NCBI RefSeq assembly: GCF_001635455.1
Contig: NZ_LWEH01000013.1
Location: forward strand, 248,001-312,000
Reading direction: 5' to 3'
From: Vibrio sp. HI00D65
GTDB lineage: Bacteria > Pseudomonadota > Gammaproteobacteria > Enterobacterales > Vibrionaceae
DNA: 64,000 bases
Shown: positions 9,464 to 18,734 of the stretch, piece by piece
Numbering within the stretch: the first letter of the stretch is position 1
How the letters are laid out: each line of letters starts with the position of its first letter
Translations under genes and position numbers: made by a program
Notes under the pieces: model-generated
Seen by the model: only the letters and a program-made list of their open reading frames with translations
Told to the model about the DNA's origin: nothing
Database searches by the model: none

Positions 9464-10384
9464 TTAGAAGCCACTAGCGTTGATCACGTCGTTTAGCTTT
9501 GCATTAAAATCATGTTTACTCAAGTTGCTTAGATTATAAAGCACCTCTGCGCCTGTCACGTTGAGCTCCACTTCGTGTTCATCGATGTTCTCATCCTTGT
9601 TTCTGAACATCAGTAGGTGGTTAGCAATGCGTGCGATATCCAAGTAAGAAACTTCACGTTCTTCTTGTTTGTTGATGGTGTTGCTGCACACGTCAATGAA
9701 GTCGCTGTCAAAGCCCCAGCGCTTGAGTACTAGCTTGCTGGTGGCTGAACATTGGCCTTGGAAAATCTGCAGCGCGATATCGTGGTCGAGGTAGTTACCG
9801 TTCTCAAGGTATAGGTGGTACTCGCTTACTAGGCAGAACAGCCCAATATCGGCTAACAAACCAACTAGCAAAGACTTTTCATGTTCAAGGTAGCGGTATT
9901 CAGCAGGAGCGATTTCTTTAAAGCCATTGGTCACCAGTACCATGGTTGCGCCTAACTCTTTTGATACAGAAGCGCTTTGAATCAATAGCTGGTTACACTC
10001 TTTACTTAAATCAACTGAATGCTTGAGTTGCTCGATCGCTTGTGCAGTCACGATGTCACGAACACGCAATATACCTAGGCGTGAAACGGCCGTCACAATG
10101 TCGACACAGGTAATGTTGCGTCTGTTGAAGACGACTGAGTTTGCAACTCGAATGACGATGGCTGTAAGGCCTGGATCTTCAAGCAAGCATTCGGCAACCT
10201 CGGCTATCCCAGTCGATTCAAGGGTACAAAGCTTTTGGATTTTAAGTACAACATTAGGGATAGGAGGAAGGGTTATTTTTCCCGCTGAGATGGAATGTCC
10301 AATAAGTTGGGCAAATTCTGATTCTAGGCCCTTAAGAAGAAGTGCCTTGTTTTGTGGTAGCCAGAAAAATGATAAATGATTCAT
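9464..10384 (-). CDS. HDOD-domain protein
   Basis: 306 residues with an HDOD domain at about 25-235: ITLPPIPNVVLKIQKLC is the typical entry, followed by IAEVAECLLEDPGLTAIVIRVANS and the central LLVGLLADIGLFCL segment in place of the HD-phosphohydrolase metal centre. HDOD proteins are non-catalytic relatives of HD-GYP proteins and act in signalling, often in motility or stress. No partner output domain is attached. Probable operon with the downstream lysO. The role is unknown. Confidence 0.85.
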   Translation of the reverse strand: MNHLSFFWLPQNKALLLKGLESEFAQLIGHSISAGKITLPPIPNVVLKIQKLCTLESTGIAEVAECLLEDPGLTAIVIRVANSVVFNRRNITCVDIVTAVSRLGILRVRDIVTAQAIEQLKHSVDLSKECNQLLIQSASVSKELGATMVLVTNGFKEIAPAEYRYLEHEKSLLVGLLADIGLFCLVSEYHLYLENGNYLDHDIALQIFQGQCSATSKLVLKRWGFDSDFIDVCSNTINKQEEREVSYLDIARIANHLLMFRNKDENIDEHEVELNVTGAEVLYNLSNLSKHDFNAKLNDVINASGF

Positions 10385-10740
10385 ATAAAAAGTTAAAACA
10401 TGTATGTTCTACCATTTTACAAGTCACAATGCTGCGAGGCAATACTGAACAGTCCCCACAAGCTTTTAAATATTGAACCGGTGTATCATCAAACGTCAAA
10501 ATTCAATCACGGGATGATAGCTTTGTGTGATGTCAATCATGAAAAAGCGGAATATACAATTGATTGATGTGAACTAAGTCCAGACTTATTTTTCTTTTCG
10601 AAGTATCATTTGTTTAAAGGTGAAAAACGCAACTATAATATTCACCTAAACAACAAAATTAGATTTAAAATTTTTCGCATAAAAAGCTGCTTGTCTGGTG
10701 ATCAACCTAATCGGGGTAATTTGATTAAGGATCAACGGAT
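10385..10740. other. Long leader/promoter region of tfoY
   Basis: 356 bases without a gene. A TATAAT hexamer (10634-10639) sits inside the loop of a 7-bp inverted repeat AGGTGAA (10618-10624) / TTCACCT. The c-di-GMP-I riboswitch that precedes tfoY in V. cholerae would show a GCAAAGCC-type core and a GGUAGC-type receptor; I find neither on the plus strand here. Confidence 0.5.
10526..10541 (+). promoter_or_regulatory. Possible CRP-type half-conserved site upstream of tfoY
   Basis: TGTGA-N6-TCATG: a full left half and three of five bases of the right half of the CRP consensus TGTGA-N6-TCACA. It is about 200 bases before the tfoY start. Weak by itself. Confidence 0.3.
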
Positions 10741-11322
10741 ATGACCGAGATAGCATTTATTAACTACGTGAATCAATTTGGTGACCATCAAAAACGTTCT
10801 ATGTTCGGAGGTATTGGCCTCTTTCAAAATGACGCGATGTTTGCCTTATTGAGTGAAGGTTGTTTATTCATTAGAGGTGGCAAGTCATTAGATAAAAAAT
10901 TGGCAGATCTTGACTGTGAAAAGTATCGCCATGTGAAAAAACAGACAACAGCAACCGTAAACTACTACGACATTACTGATCTGTTCACATGCGAACATCC
11001 TGAATTGGATAGCATTATTCGTACTTCTATCGATAATTCAATTCAGCAGCGCAGCTTCAAGAAGTCATCTGCTAGCCGTAGATTAAGAGATCTTCCTAAC
11101 ATGCAGCTTACGTTAGAGCGCATGGTGAAAAAGGCGGGTGTCGATGATGTTTCTATGTTTATGCAGTTAGGCGCACCAGAAGTATTTAATAAGGTTCGCA
11201 AAGCGTACGGAAACGATGTTGACCTAAAACTACTTTGGAAATTTGCGGGTGCGATTGATGGTATCCACTGGAAACTATTACAAGAACCACGCAAGCAGCA
11301 ATTACTAAAGAGCTGCCACTAA
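10741..11322 (+). CDS. tfoY: TfoY, TfoX/Sxy-family regulator
   Basis: 193 residues. TfoX N-terminal domain (about 1-100, RSMFGGIGLFQNDAMFAL) and TfoX C-terminal domain (about 110-190, LRDLPNMQLTLERMVKKAG and LLWKFAGAIDGIHW). The sequence follows V. cholerae TfoY rather than TfoX as I recall them (opening MTEIAFINYVNQFG, HVKKQTTATVNYYDITDLF). In vibrios TfoY controls motility and type VI secretion, and TfoX controls competence. AAGGA lies 9 bases before the ATG. It is a single gene closed by a bidirectional terminator. Confidence 0.9.
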   Translation: MTEIAFINYVNQFGDHQKRSMFGGIGLFQNDAMFALLSEGCLFIRGGKSLDKKLADLDCEKYRHVKKQTTATVNYYDITDLFTCEHPELDSIIRTSIDNSIQQRSFKKSSASRRLRDLPNMQLTLERMVKKAGVDDVSMFMQLGAPEVFNKVRKAYGNDVDLKLLWKFAGAIDGIHWKLLQEPRKQQLLKSCH

Positions 11323-11362
11323 AGAAGTCGTCCTTATATGCTTGAAGTTACAGTTTATAAAT

Positions 11363-11393
11363 AAAAACCGAGGAATAAATCCTCGGTTTTTTT
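11363..11393. terminator. Bidirectional terminator after tfoY
   Basis: Stem ACCGAGGA / TCCTCGGT flanked by A5 on the left and T7 on the right, loop ATAAA. It serves tfoY and the converging outer-membrane protein gene. Confidence 0.9.
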
Positions 11394-11462
11394 GTTTCTG
11401 TCTCAACGAAAGAGACTGAGTATTCTCTTGGAACCCAAAGGTTCGAACTCGTCAGCTAAGTA

Positions 11463-12005
11463 TTAGTACTTGAAGCGAGCTGTGAACATTAGCTGATCAC
11501 CGTAGAAGTCGTTGATACGAGCTTCAGCGCCGATAGAGAATAGTTCTGTAGAGTGGAAACGTGCGTAAACAGAACCGATCCAATCATCGTTGTCATCGAT
11601 AGAAACGTAACCACCTTTACCACCAACTTCTAGTTGTGGACCAAGCCATTGGCGAACACCAATGTTAACTTCCATACCGATGTCTGTAGAGCTTGTGTGT
11701 TCAGGCTGAACGATGCGCGCTAGCATTTCACCTGTTAGGTCTGCCCAGTTGTTAATTGGAGCGTGGAAACCAAGACCAACAGCAGAGTCGAAATCACTTT
11801 CAAATTCTGAATCAATGCGCGCAATTGCGTGAGCATTCGGGTGGATTGACTTACTGAACGCGCCACCAAATGTAACAGGGCTAGCACCGATACGTGCTTC
11901 GAAGTAATCGTAGCTGAAGTTGCTCATTACTTGTGGTTGTTCTTCGACAGCTAGCGCTTGGCTTGAAGCCAATAGCATAGCGGTAGTAAGTAGTATTTTG
12001 CGCAT
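11463..12005 (-). CDS. Small outer-membrane beta-barrel protein
   Basis: 180 residues. The signal peptide is MRKILLTTAMLLASSQALA (cleavage near 19). The mature protein shows alternating polar/hydrophobic strands and ends in ...LMFTARFKY, a C-terminal aromatic residue typical of barrels inserted by the BAM machinery. It resembles unnamed Vibrio OmpA-like/Ail-like small barrels; function unknown. AAAGG lies about 12 bases before the ATG. It stands alone between tfoY and the two-component genes. Confidence 0.75.
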   Translation of the reverse strand: MRKILLTTAMLLASSQALAVEEQPQVMSNFSYDYFEARIGASPVTFGGAFSKSIHPNAHAIARIDSEFESDFDSAVGLGFHAPINNWADLTGEMLARIVQPEHTSSTDIGMEVNIGVRQWLGPQLEVGGKGGYVSIDDNDDWIGSVYARFHSTELFSIGAEARINDFYGDQLMFTARFKY

Positions 12006-12297
12006 AACGACCGTAAACCTTTATTAGTGTTAATTCATTTGGTTTGAGAGAAATCGGCAAACCATAAACATCGAGACAGTTTAATCTAACTCACGGAAAA
12101 GTAATCCATTAAAATGTAAATCCTTAATCATTTAGTTAAAAAATAAACAAATTAAGGGTCAGTCTGCAACGAAGATCTCATGTTTGGGATAAATCAGGAA
12201 GTTAGACGAGTGAATTATCCAGTTTTTATATGTGTTCGTTCGCGTTTTATATTGACTGCTGTTTATGTCATTACCCTTTAAACGTTCATCGTGAGCA

Positions 12298-12795
12298 TTA
12301 CTCGCCAAAGTTTGTGCGCTTGTTTGCCATTGAGGTAAGAATGCGCTCTGTATCTAAAATGGAAGTCCAATTCAGTAGTTGTTTATCGTTGGTAATCACG
12401 TAATCGGTGAGCTGCTGAGTAATGGTGTCTCTGAGTTGGTCGCCTTGCCAAGGTTTGGATATATAGAAATCTAGGGCCGCGTTATTAATGGCAGTTACCG
12501 TATCTTCAAGCCCGGCTTGCCCGGTGAGCAGTAACTTGCGCGTAGGCTTTGTAGAGTCGCGCTGGTTAAGTTCGATAAGAAAATCGATACCTGTTTTTTC
12601 CGGCATAATGTGGTCGCATAAGATCAAAGCGAGCTTAATGCTGTCTTGCTCCAGCTCTGTGATGACTTGTTTTGCTTCATCTACTGATTCAGCTCCTTCA
12701 ACGATAAAGTTTTCTTCAAATATAGCTAAATCTTGAAGCACACTATTGAGCACTTCTGGTTCATCATCGACACATAAAATTAAGTACTTATTCAT
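12298..12795 (-). CDS. Single-domain response regulator
   Basis: 165 residues. A receiver domain fills residues 1-125: acidic pair in CVDDEP, phospho-acceptor Asp in ALILCDHIMPEKTG, Thr in LLLTGQ and Lys in FYISKPW. A ~40-residue helical tail follows and there is no recognisable output domain. I chose ATG 12795 because it overlaps the upstream kinase stop in ATGAATAA, an 8-base overlap that implies translational coupling; the longer frame would sit inside the kinase gene. The partner is almost certainly the upstream sensor kinase. Confidence 0.88.
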   Translation of the reverse strand: MNKYLILCVDDEPEVLNSVLQDLAIFEENFIVEGAESVDEAKQVITELEQDSIKLALILCDHIMPEKTGIDFLIELNQRDSTKPTRKLLLTGQAGLEDTVTAINNAALDFYISKPWQGDQLRDTITQQLTDYVITNDKQLLNWTSILDTERILTSMANKRTNFGE

Positions 12796-14731
12796 GAGGT
12801 GCTCCTTCTTGTTTAAACGGCAGCCATACTTGCATGTGAGTGTGGCTTCCAACCTCAGATTCCACCAAAATAAATCCTTGATGGGCTGAAACGATCTGTT
12901 GAGAAATAGATAACCCAATCCCTAAACCAAAGTTACCTTCTTTTTTGGTCGTGAAATTAGGGTTGAAAATAGAATGAATGTCTTCTTTAGCGATTCCAAT
13001 GCCTGTGTCTGATATCTGCACCACTAGAAACGTTTGATTTTCTTTAGTCTGTTGTGAAGTGGAGATAGAAACCTTGCCCCGTTCTGGAATGGCATCGAGT
13101 GCGTTAGAAAGAAGGTTGGTCCAGACTTGTTGCAGCGCCAGTGATTGGCAGAGCAAAGATGGCAAGTTAGTGTCGTAGTGCTTCTCAAGTTGATGGTGTT
13201 TCAAGCGGTTTTCAAAGACCACCAAAGTGTCTTCGATGCCTTCGTGTATGTCTGTGTAATGGCGAAGCTCATCGTCTTCACGTGCATAGCTTTTTAGGCT
13301 CTTAACCATGTCGGCAATGCACTTGCTACAAACTTGAATGGATCGGATAGAGTTGCCGACGTAGTGGTAATGCTCCAAGTCGTTGAGTAACTCTTTGCCT
13401 GCGACAGGGGAGTCTTTTAGGGTCTCTAGAACTTTAGCATCTTGGCTTAAATTCAATCTCACGGCTTTTTTTGCGAGGGCACGATCATCAATGGTTGATG
13501 CTAAATGTTTTACCAATTGTCTCTCCTGAGAAGTGGAGAGTGGTTTAGCTAATTTTGAACACGCTAATATCTTTGTTCCTTTTTTGAATTCGGGAACAGC
13601 GAGGTTCTCGAGTATCTGGTCTAGATGCTCTGATAGCGTTTCAATACTTCTCATAATAGCCGATATGGGGTTATTAAGCTCATGCGCGACACCTGCGACA
13701 AGTTGCCCAAGTATTGCCATTTTCTCTTTTTCAATTAATTGCTGGTGTGCGGAATCCAATGATTCAAGTGTTTGTTGCAGCCTGATTTTGTTGGTGATAC
13801 TACGTTGTAAGCGGCGATTAAAATGACGGAGCAGTAGGTTGGTAAACAAAGGCAGCAAAGTATTATTGGAATGCATCACCTGAGCAAAACTCTCTTTATC
13901 TAGCTTAATGACTCGAGTTGGTGTCAAAGTGATCCCGGTAGAGAATGAAGGTTCGCCCGTCACAAATGACATTCCACCAACGATGTTGCCTTTAGAGTGA
14001 CTTACCACTTCTCGTTGCTGTCCTAATTCATCTTTCTTATAGAGGGCGACTTCACCCTCAATGATCAACCATAAGAAGCGATTGTCTTCTCCTTCAACTG
14101 TTAATAAGTGCTCTGGAGAGTAATCGCGAATTACTTTGATCTCATCATCTTTTGAGAAGACCTCTTGCAAGGCACTGAGGACACGTTCAGCGAGCGCATT
14201 GTCTGAAAGCTGGTGGTAATCGTGAATAAAGCCTGACTGAAAAGATTGAATCCTTTGCTCTATATGAGCTCTTAGTAAGCGCTGTTGATCTAATGTATCA
14301 CTATATGACAGTAGATTTTCGGCATCGTATCGGATAACGAAAGAGGTCAGTTCCTTCTGTGCTGACTTGAAGAGAACCTGATCTTGAACCGGTTTGGTTA
14401 AGCAGTGATTAAGTCTGCCTTCGTTTACCGCAGTTAGAATGGATTGAATGTCTGACGATGCACTGACGAGTATAGTTCTGGCTGTATTACCATGAGGTAT
14501 CTGTTCGAGCTCAATGAGAAACTGCACGCCATTGAACTGAGGGTGATGATGAGTGATCACCAAAGCAACGGTTTGATGATTATCGTGTATGTCTTCCAAT
14601 GTATGGTGCGCATCTTCAATGTTCTCGGCAGTGTAGATATCGAACACACAAGACAACGGAGCTAATTCCGTACGTATTCGCTCGATGCTAACTGGATTAT
14701 TGTCCAAACAGATAACAGCGTATTGATTCAC
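12788..14731 (-). CDS. Sensor histidine kinase with degenerate receiver and cyclic-nucleotide-binding domains
   Basis: 647 residues. Order: receiver-like domain (1-120), helical linker (120-200), cNMP-binding domain (about 205-310, with WLIIEGEVALYKKDE and KGNIVGGMSFVTG), a coiled stretch, then a kinase core with the dimerisation His in GVAHELNNPISAI, N box NLLSNALDAIP, G1 box DTGIGI and G2 box GLGIGLSIS. The receiver has lost its phospho-acceptor: the position matching Asp in the neighbouring regulator is His 61 (VITHHHPQFNG). No membrane segment, so it is cytoplasmic. It overlaps the response regulator gene by 8 bases. The ligand is unknown; some such domains bind no nucleotide. Confidence 0.88.
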   Translation of the reverse strand: MNQYAVICLDNNPVSIERIRTELAPLSCVFDIYTAENIEDAHHTLEDIHDNHQTVALVITHHHPQFNGVQFLIELEQIPHGNTARTILVSASSDIQSILTAVNEGRLNHCLTKPVQDQVLFKSAQKELTSFVIRYDAENLLSYSDTLDQQRLLRAHIEQRIQSFQSGFIHDYHQLSDNALAERVLSALQEVFSKDDEIKVIRDYSPEHLLTVEGEDNRFLWLIIEGEVALYKKDELGQQREVVSHSKGNIVGGMSFVTGEPSFSTGITLTPTRVIKLDKESFAQVMHSNNTLLPLFTNLLLRHFNRRLQRSITNKIRLQQTLESLDSAHQQLIEKEKMAILGQLVAGVAHELNNPISAIMRSIETLSEHLDQILENLAVPEFKKGTKILACSKLAKPLSTSQERQLVKHLASTIDDRALAKKAVRLNLSQDAKVLETLKDSPVAGKELLNDLEHYHYVGNSIRSIQVCSKCIADMVKSLKSYAREDDELRHYTDIHEGIEDTLVVFENRLKHHQLEKHYDTNLPSLLCQSLALQQVWTNLLSNALDAIPERGKVSISTSQQTKENQTFLVVQISDTGIGIAKEDIHSIFNPNFTTKKEGNFGLGIGLSISQQIVSAHQGFILVESEVGSHTHMQVWLPFKQEGAPHE

Positions 14732-14914
14732 AGCTTTTCCTTAGTAGTCGCAACGCTTTTAGCCTAGCAAGAACTGCAGATTAAGGATGAGAGCTAGCCG
14801 TTAATTTGCTGAGTGATTTGAAGTATCGAGCAATAGACTGATTTAACTCAATGTTTCTTGTTTGCGACTGATGGGTTAGACTGAAAAAAACAAACACATG
14901 TAGAAAGAGAACTC

Positions 14915-16177
14915 ATGGAACAGTTAAGAAAAATTGGCGCAATTGGCGGCGCAATCTCATTGGCTCTTTGCTGGCCTCTAGCGGTCGGGCAAATTGGACA
15001 AAATGCGATTACTGATGGCGTTGCAAAACTTAACAATTCGAGCATTCAAGCTGAGATCGTTGAGTACGATAGGGGTTACCTTTCTTCTAATGTAACCACT
15101 CGCATCACTGTGATGGATGAAAATCTAAAAGAACAGCTTGCGATTGATGGCCTACCCAGTGAGTTTGTCATTAATAGTGCGGTTAGCCATGGCTTGGTTA
15201 GCCTCAACGCTGTCTCGACGTTAGACAATGCAGATATTCTGCCACTTACCTTAACGACGAGCACAGAGCTGAACGGCAATACGGATTTCGATTTCGATCT
15301 AAGCCAATTCAATCATCAAGGTACTGATGAGAATGGCACCTCGGTATCTATCACTAAATCTAACCTCACAGGCCATGCGACTGTTCTAGGCCAAGTGGAT
15401 TACCAGCTTTTTATCCCTTCTGTTCAAATCGATTTTGAAACGGGTGAAGAGGTGACACTGTCAAACCTAAAAGGGACGGGTTCTGGTCAACAAGCTAAAG
15501 GTTACTGGCTAGGCACGCAGAACTTCACGATTGATAGTTTCTTGATTTCAGATTCGGCAATGCAGCCATTCATGACTATCGAGAACTCAACCTATGACTT
15601 TGAATCTCACCTAGATGAAGCAACTAAGCGTCTACGCAGCAACCTTAAACTGGATATCGCTAATATCGAGACGAGCGAAGGGCAATTGAACAACTTAAAT
15701 GTTGATTTCGAAATGTCGAAACTCGATAGCGAGTCGTTCGAGAAAATCTTTGAGCTTTACCAGTCTAATCCTGTTCTGACACAAGAAGACGTTGCTGAGA
15801 TCACCCCATTCATCGACATTCTGTTTGCTAAGGGCTTTGACCTTTCAATGAACAACATGTCACTAGAGTTAGGCAAAGGCCAGTTTGAATCGAAGTGGTT
15901 AGTGAGTGTTCCTGAAGGTACAGAAAACATCACCAGTAACCCTTCAATGATTATGCCTGCACTAACGGGTAATCTTCACTCTAGCTTCTCAAACGGACTG
16001 GTAGAGGAGTACCCGTTTATTCGCGAAGGTATCGATGAGTTGATCGTGATGGAAATGATCAAAGAAACGGACAAGGGTTACGAAATCAGCGCTGACCTAA
16101 AAAATGGAAACCTAGTGTTTGAAAATGGACAAGAAATCCCATTGATCGCACTCCTTATGCCGGCTTTTGTTCAATAA
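14915..16177 (+). CDS. DUF945 (YdgA-like) family protein
   Basis: 420 residues with an N-terminal hydrophobic segment (about 8-28) that is a signal anchor or uncleaved signal. The rest is a long beta-rich repeat-like periplasmic domain with family features such as AEIVEYDRGYLSSNVTT near the start and SNGLVEEYPFIREGIDELI in the C-terminal third. DUF945 proteins are inner-membrane-associated with poorly known roles. It is a single gene ending at a strong terminator. Confidence 0.83.
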   Translation: MEQLRKIGAIGGAISLALCWPLAVGQIGQNAITDGVAKLNNSSIQAEIVEYDRGYLSSNVTTRITVMDENLKEQLAIDGLPSEFVINSAVSHGLVSLNAVSTLDNADILPLTLTTSTELNGNTDFDFDLSQFNHQGTDENGTSVSITKSNLTGHATVLGQVDYQLFIPSVQIDFETGEEVTLSNLKGTGSGQQAKGYWLGTQNFTIDSFLISDSAMQPFMTIENSTYDFESHLDEATKRLRSNLKLDIANIETSEGQLNNLNVDFEMSKLDSESFEKIFELYQSNPVLTQEDVAEITPFIDILFAKGFDLSMNNMSLELGKGQFESKWLVSVPEGTENITSNPSMIMPALTGNLHSSFSNGLVEEYPFIREGIDELIVMEMIKETDKGYEISADLKNGNLVFENGQEIPLIALLMPAFVQ

Positions 16178-16247
16178 AACTGAGTAGGCAAGAATACTCA
16201 TAGGGCAATTTAGCGCATTAAGTTAAAGATTTTGCACTGTACGAAAC

Positions 16248-16280
16248 AAAAGAGGTCGTAAGACCTCTTTTGTTGTTTTT
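16248..16280 (+). terminator. Intrinsic terminator after the DUF945 gene
   Basis: A perfect 10-bp stem AAAAGAGGTC / GACCTCTTTT with tetraloop GTAA, followed by a T-rich tract; it ends about 60 bases before serC. Confidence 0.88.
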
Positions 16281-16340
16281 ATGTTGAGTAAAACATGGTA
16301 TTACTTGCATAGTTATTATTTAGCAGGAGCAATCATCACC

Positions 16341-17435
16341 ATGGAACTTACATTAGATAACGTATTCAATTTTAGTGCTGGCCCAGCGGCTCTGCCTAAG
16401 CCAGTAATGAAGCAGGCACAAGCTGACTTCATTGATTGGAACGGTTTAGGCACTTCCGTTATGGAAATCAGCCATCGCAGCAAGGAATTTATTAAAGTTG
16501 CTGATGAGTCTGAGCAAGACCTACGTGATCTTCTGAACATCCCAGACAACTACAAAGTTCTGTTCTGTCAGGGGGGCGCTCGTGCTCAATTCGCCGCTGT
16601 GCCTTTAAACCTTCTTGGCGATGCAACAAAAGCGACGTACATTGATGCGGGCTATTGGGCTGAAAGCGCAGTTACGGAAGCAAGTAAGTACTGTGAAATC
16701 GACGTGTTCAATGCAAAAACGACAGTCGATGGGAAAGCGGCTGTGGTTCCAGCAAAAGACTGGGAGATCGATCCTGAAGCGGCTTATGTTCACTTCTGCC
16801 CGAATGAAACCATCGATGGCATTGAGATCAGCGAGCTACCACAAACTGATAAGCCTATTGTCGCCGATATGTCATCTAACATCTTGTCTCGCAAGATCGA
16901 TGTGTCTCAATATGGCGTTATCTATGCTGGGGCGCAGAAGAACATTGGCCCGGCGGGTATCTGTATCGCTATCGTACGTGATGATCTGCTGGATCTTGCA
17001 AATGACGTATTGCCAAGTATTCTTAACTACAAAGTACTGGCTGAAAAAGATTCTATGTTTAACACGCCACCAACTTACGCTTGGTATTTGTCTGGTCTTG
17101 TTTTCAAATGGTTGAAGGCTCAAGGCGGTGTCGAAGCGATGGAGAGTGTTAATCAGGAAAAAGCAGCACGACTTTACAACGCGATCGATGATTCTGATTT
17201 CTACAAGAACGAAGTGCACGCAAAAAACCGTTCAAGAATGAACGTACCGTTCCAACTTGCGAAACCTGAGCTAGATGCGAAGTTCTTAGAATTGGCTGAC
17301 GCTGCTGGTCTTAAGTCACTGAAAGGGCACCGAGCTGCAGGTGGCATGAGAGCATCGCTTTACAATGCGATGTCTTTAGAAGGTGTGCAAGCGCTTGTAA
17401 GCTTCATGAAAGATTTCGAAGAGAAGTACGCTTAA
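16341..17435 (+). CDS. serC: Phosphoserine aminotransferase SerC
   Basis: 364 residues (E. coli 362). It makes phosphoserine from 3-phosphohydroxypyruvate in serine synthesis and acts in the PLP pathway. Diagnostic segments are [15 protein letters not shown] at the N-terminus, the phosphate-binding QGGARAQF, the PLP lysine in [11 protein letters not shown] and the C-terminal [17 protein letters not shown] 16341 matches the family start and has AGGAG 11 bases before it; the frame is open upstream to 16281 but that part overlaps the terminator of the previous gene. No serA/aroA neighbour; a single-gene unit. Confidence 0.97.
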   Translation: MELTLDNVFNFSAGPAALPKPVMKQAQADFIDWNGLGTSVMEISHRSKEFIKVADESEQDLRDLLNIPDNYKVLFCQGGARAQFAAVPLNLLGDATKATYIDAGYWAESAVTEASKYCEIDVFNAKTTVDGKAAVVPAKDWEIDPEAAYVHFCPNETIDGIEISELPQTDKPIVADMSSNILSRKIDVSQYGVIYAGAQKNIGPAGICIAIVRDDLLDLANDVLPSILNYKVLAEKDSMFNTPPTYAWYLSGLVFKWLKAQGGVEAMESVNQEKAARLYNAIDDSDFYKNEVHAKNRSRMNVPFQLAKPELDAKFLELADAAGLKSLKGHRAAGGMRASLYNAMSLEGVQALVSFMKDFEEKYA

Positions 17436-17460
17436 TCTGCCTAACTGAGATTAAATATTT

Positions 17461-17490
17461 AAAAGAGGAGCTAACGGTTCCTCTTTTTCT
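17461..17490 (+). terminator. Intrinsic terminator of serC
   Basis: Stem AAAAGAGGA / TCCTCTTTT with a 9-base loop, then a T-rich tail, 26 bases after the stop. Confidence 0.8.
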
Positions 17491-17525
17491 TCTTCAGTTC
17501 CTCAAACACTCTTATGTAACACTAG

Positions 17526-18338
17526 CTATCTTCTTTTACTGTTCAAACGAAACTGCTGTGGCGTGACATCGAAAGTCGCTTTGAAGGCTTTAATGTAAGA
17601 GGAGTCGTTTTGATAACCCACTTGATAAGCAATGCTTTGTATTGAGTCATCTTCGTCTAGCAGGGACAATGAGTAAATCAGTCGTATTTGTTGGCGCCAC
17701 AGCTGAAACGAGGTGTTGAACTCTTTCGAGAATAATCGCGATAAGGTTCGCTCGGATGCACCTACTTTTTCTCCCCACGCTTTGAGTGACAAATCTAAAT
17801 TTGGCTCATCAGTGAGGGCCTCAAATATAAACTTCAAACGTCTGTCTTGTGGTAATAACAACTGAAATGTCTGTACGTTGTCTTTCATTATTTGGTCGTA
17901 CAATACGGACAGTAAGCGAGACACTTCTTCATCGCTCACCAAGCCTTCACATTGCCTGCGAATTTCTTGTAAAAGCTCGTTTAGAAAGGGAGTCAGTGTA
18001 ATAGTTCGAACCTCGCGCTCATACTCTGTTCCATAGGTTGGGTTAAGGTAAATACCAACAAACGTGGTATGGCTCAATGCGATAGATTCATGTGAAATAC
18101 CGGCAGGTACAAACAAAGCTGAAGTGTGCGGAACAAGGTGTTGATAGTGTTCTGTTTGGGTTTGTAGCAAGCCTTTGAGTGGAAAGATCACTTGATGCCA
18201 CGTGTGTTGGTGCATCGCATCGATGTAACCTTTCGGCATGTCGATAGTCTTAACGAGCGCTGGCGAATTTGGATTGGCGGCCATCATCTTGTTGGAGGTG
18301 ACAACTCCAGTACGAGAATCGATTTGGCGGGTTAGCAT
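17526..18338 (-). CDS. AraC-family transcriptional regulator
   Basis: 270 residues. An N-terminal cupin-like effector domain (about 30-120, MHQHTWHQVIFPLKG) and a C-terminal pair of helix-turn-helix motifs (about 165-265): LKAWGEKVGASERTLSRLFSKEF and then IQSIAYQVGYQNDSSYIKAFKATFDVTPQQFR, the AraC signature. The effector and targets are unknown. It is transcribed divergently from the small ORF and MOSC gene beginning 80 bases away, which are the first candidates for its control. Confidence 0.9.
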   Translation of the reverse strand: MLTRQIDSRTGVVTSNKMMAANPNSPALVKTIDMPKGYIDAMHQHTWHQVIFPLKGLLQTQTEHYQHLVPHTSALFVPAGISHESIALSHTTFVGIYLNPTYGTEYEREVRTITLTPFLNELLQEIRRQCEGLVSDEEVSRLLSVLYDQIMKDNVQTFQLLLPQDRRLKFIFEALTDEPNLDLSLKAWGEKVGASERTLSRLFSKEFNTSFQLWRQQIRLIYSLSLLDEDDSIQSIAYQVGYQNDSSYIKAFKATFDVTPQQFRLNSKRR

Positions 18339-18425
18339 GGTTAAGTGTCCTTATGTCCCTATTCTGACGCGGCGACCTTAGGCTATCATGCTCGGCAAAT
18401 AGAATGAAGCCAAGAGGATATGCGC

Positions 18426-18668
18426 ATGCGCTTTCAAGTAGAGATATCCAAACAAAATCAGCTTTTGTTTAAAGTTGATATAGAGAATATCGACCGCAGT
18501 AAATGTGAAACATCACTCGATACCGTACTATCTAAGTTTCCAATCGGAGAGGGCTATCAGCGTCATGTATTGGCTTCTGATAGTGAGACTCGCTACCTCA
18601 AAAGCACCGATCAGAATATTGAAGTGTTGGCGGCGATTCCGATATTTAGATCATTAGGCGTGCGATAG
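18426..18668 (+). CDS. Small protein of unknown function
   Basis: 80 residues from ATG 18426, which has AGAGG 8 bases upstream; an ATG two codons earlier is too close to that site. Polar, no signal peptide or membrane segment, mixed alpha/beta composition (RFQVEISKQNQLLFKVDIENID). I do not recognise it. It lies 66 bases before the MOSC gene on the same strand and may be co-transcribed. Confidence 0.65.
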   Translation: MRFQVEISKQNQLLFKVDIENIDRSKCETSLDTVLSKFPIGEGYQRHVLASDSETRYLKSTDQNIEVLAAIPIFRSLGVR

Positions 18669-18734
18669 TGCTGCTCGCAAAAGGTAATATTCTCGCAAGA
18701 AATAACAATAAGATTTAGACAAGAAGGGAGAGAT

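Noticed and set aside
10618..10648. Hairpin in the tfoY leader as a c-di-GMP riboswitch
   Set aside because: The c-di-GMP-I core and receptor sequences are missing; a simple inverted repeat is a better description.
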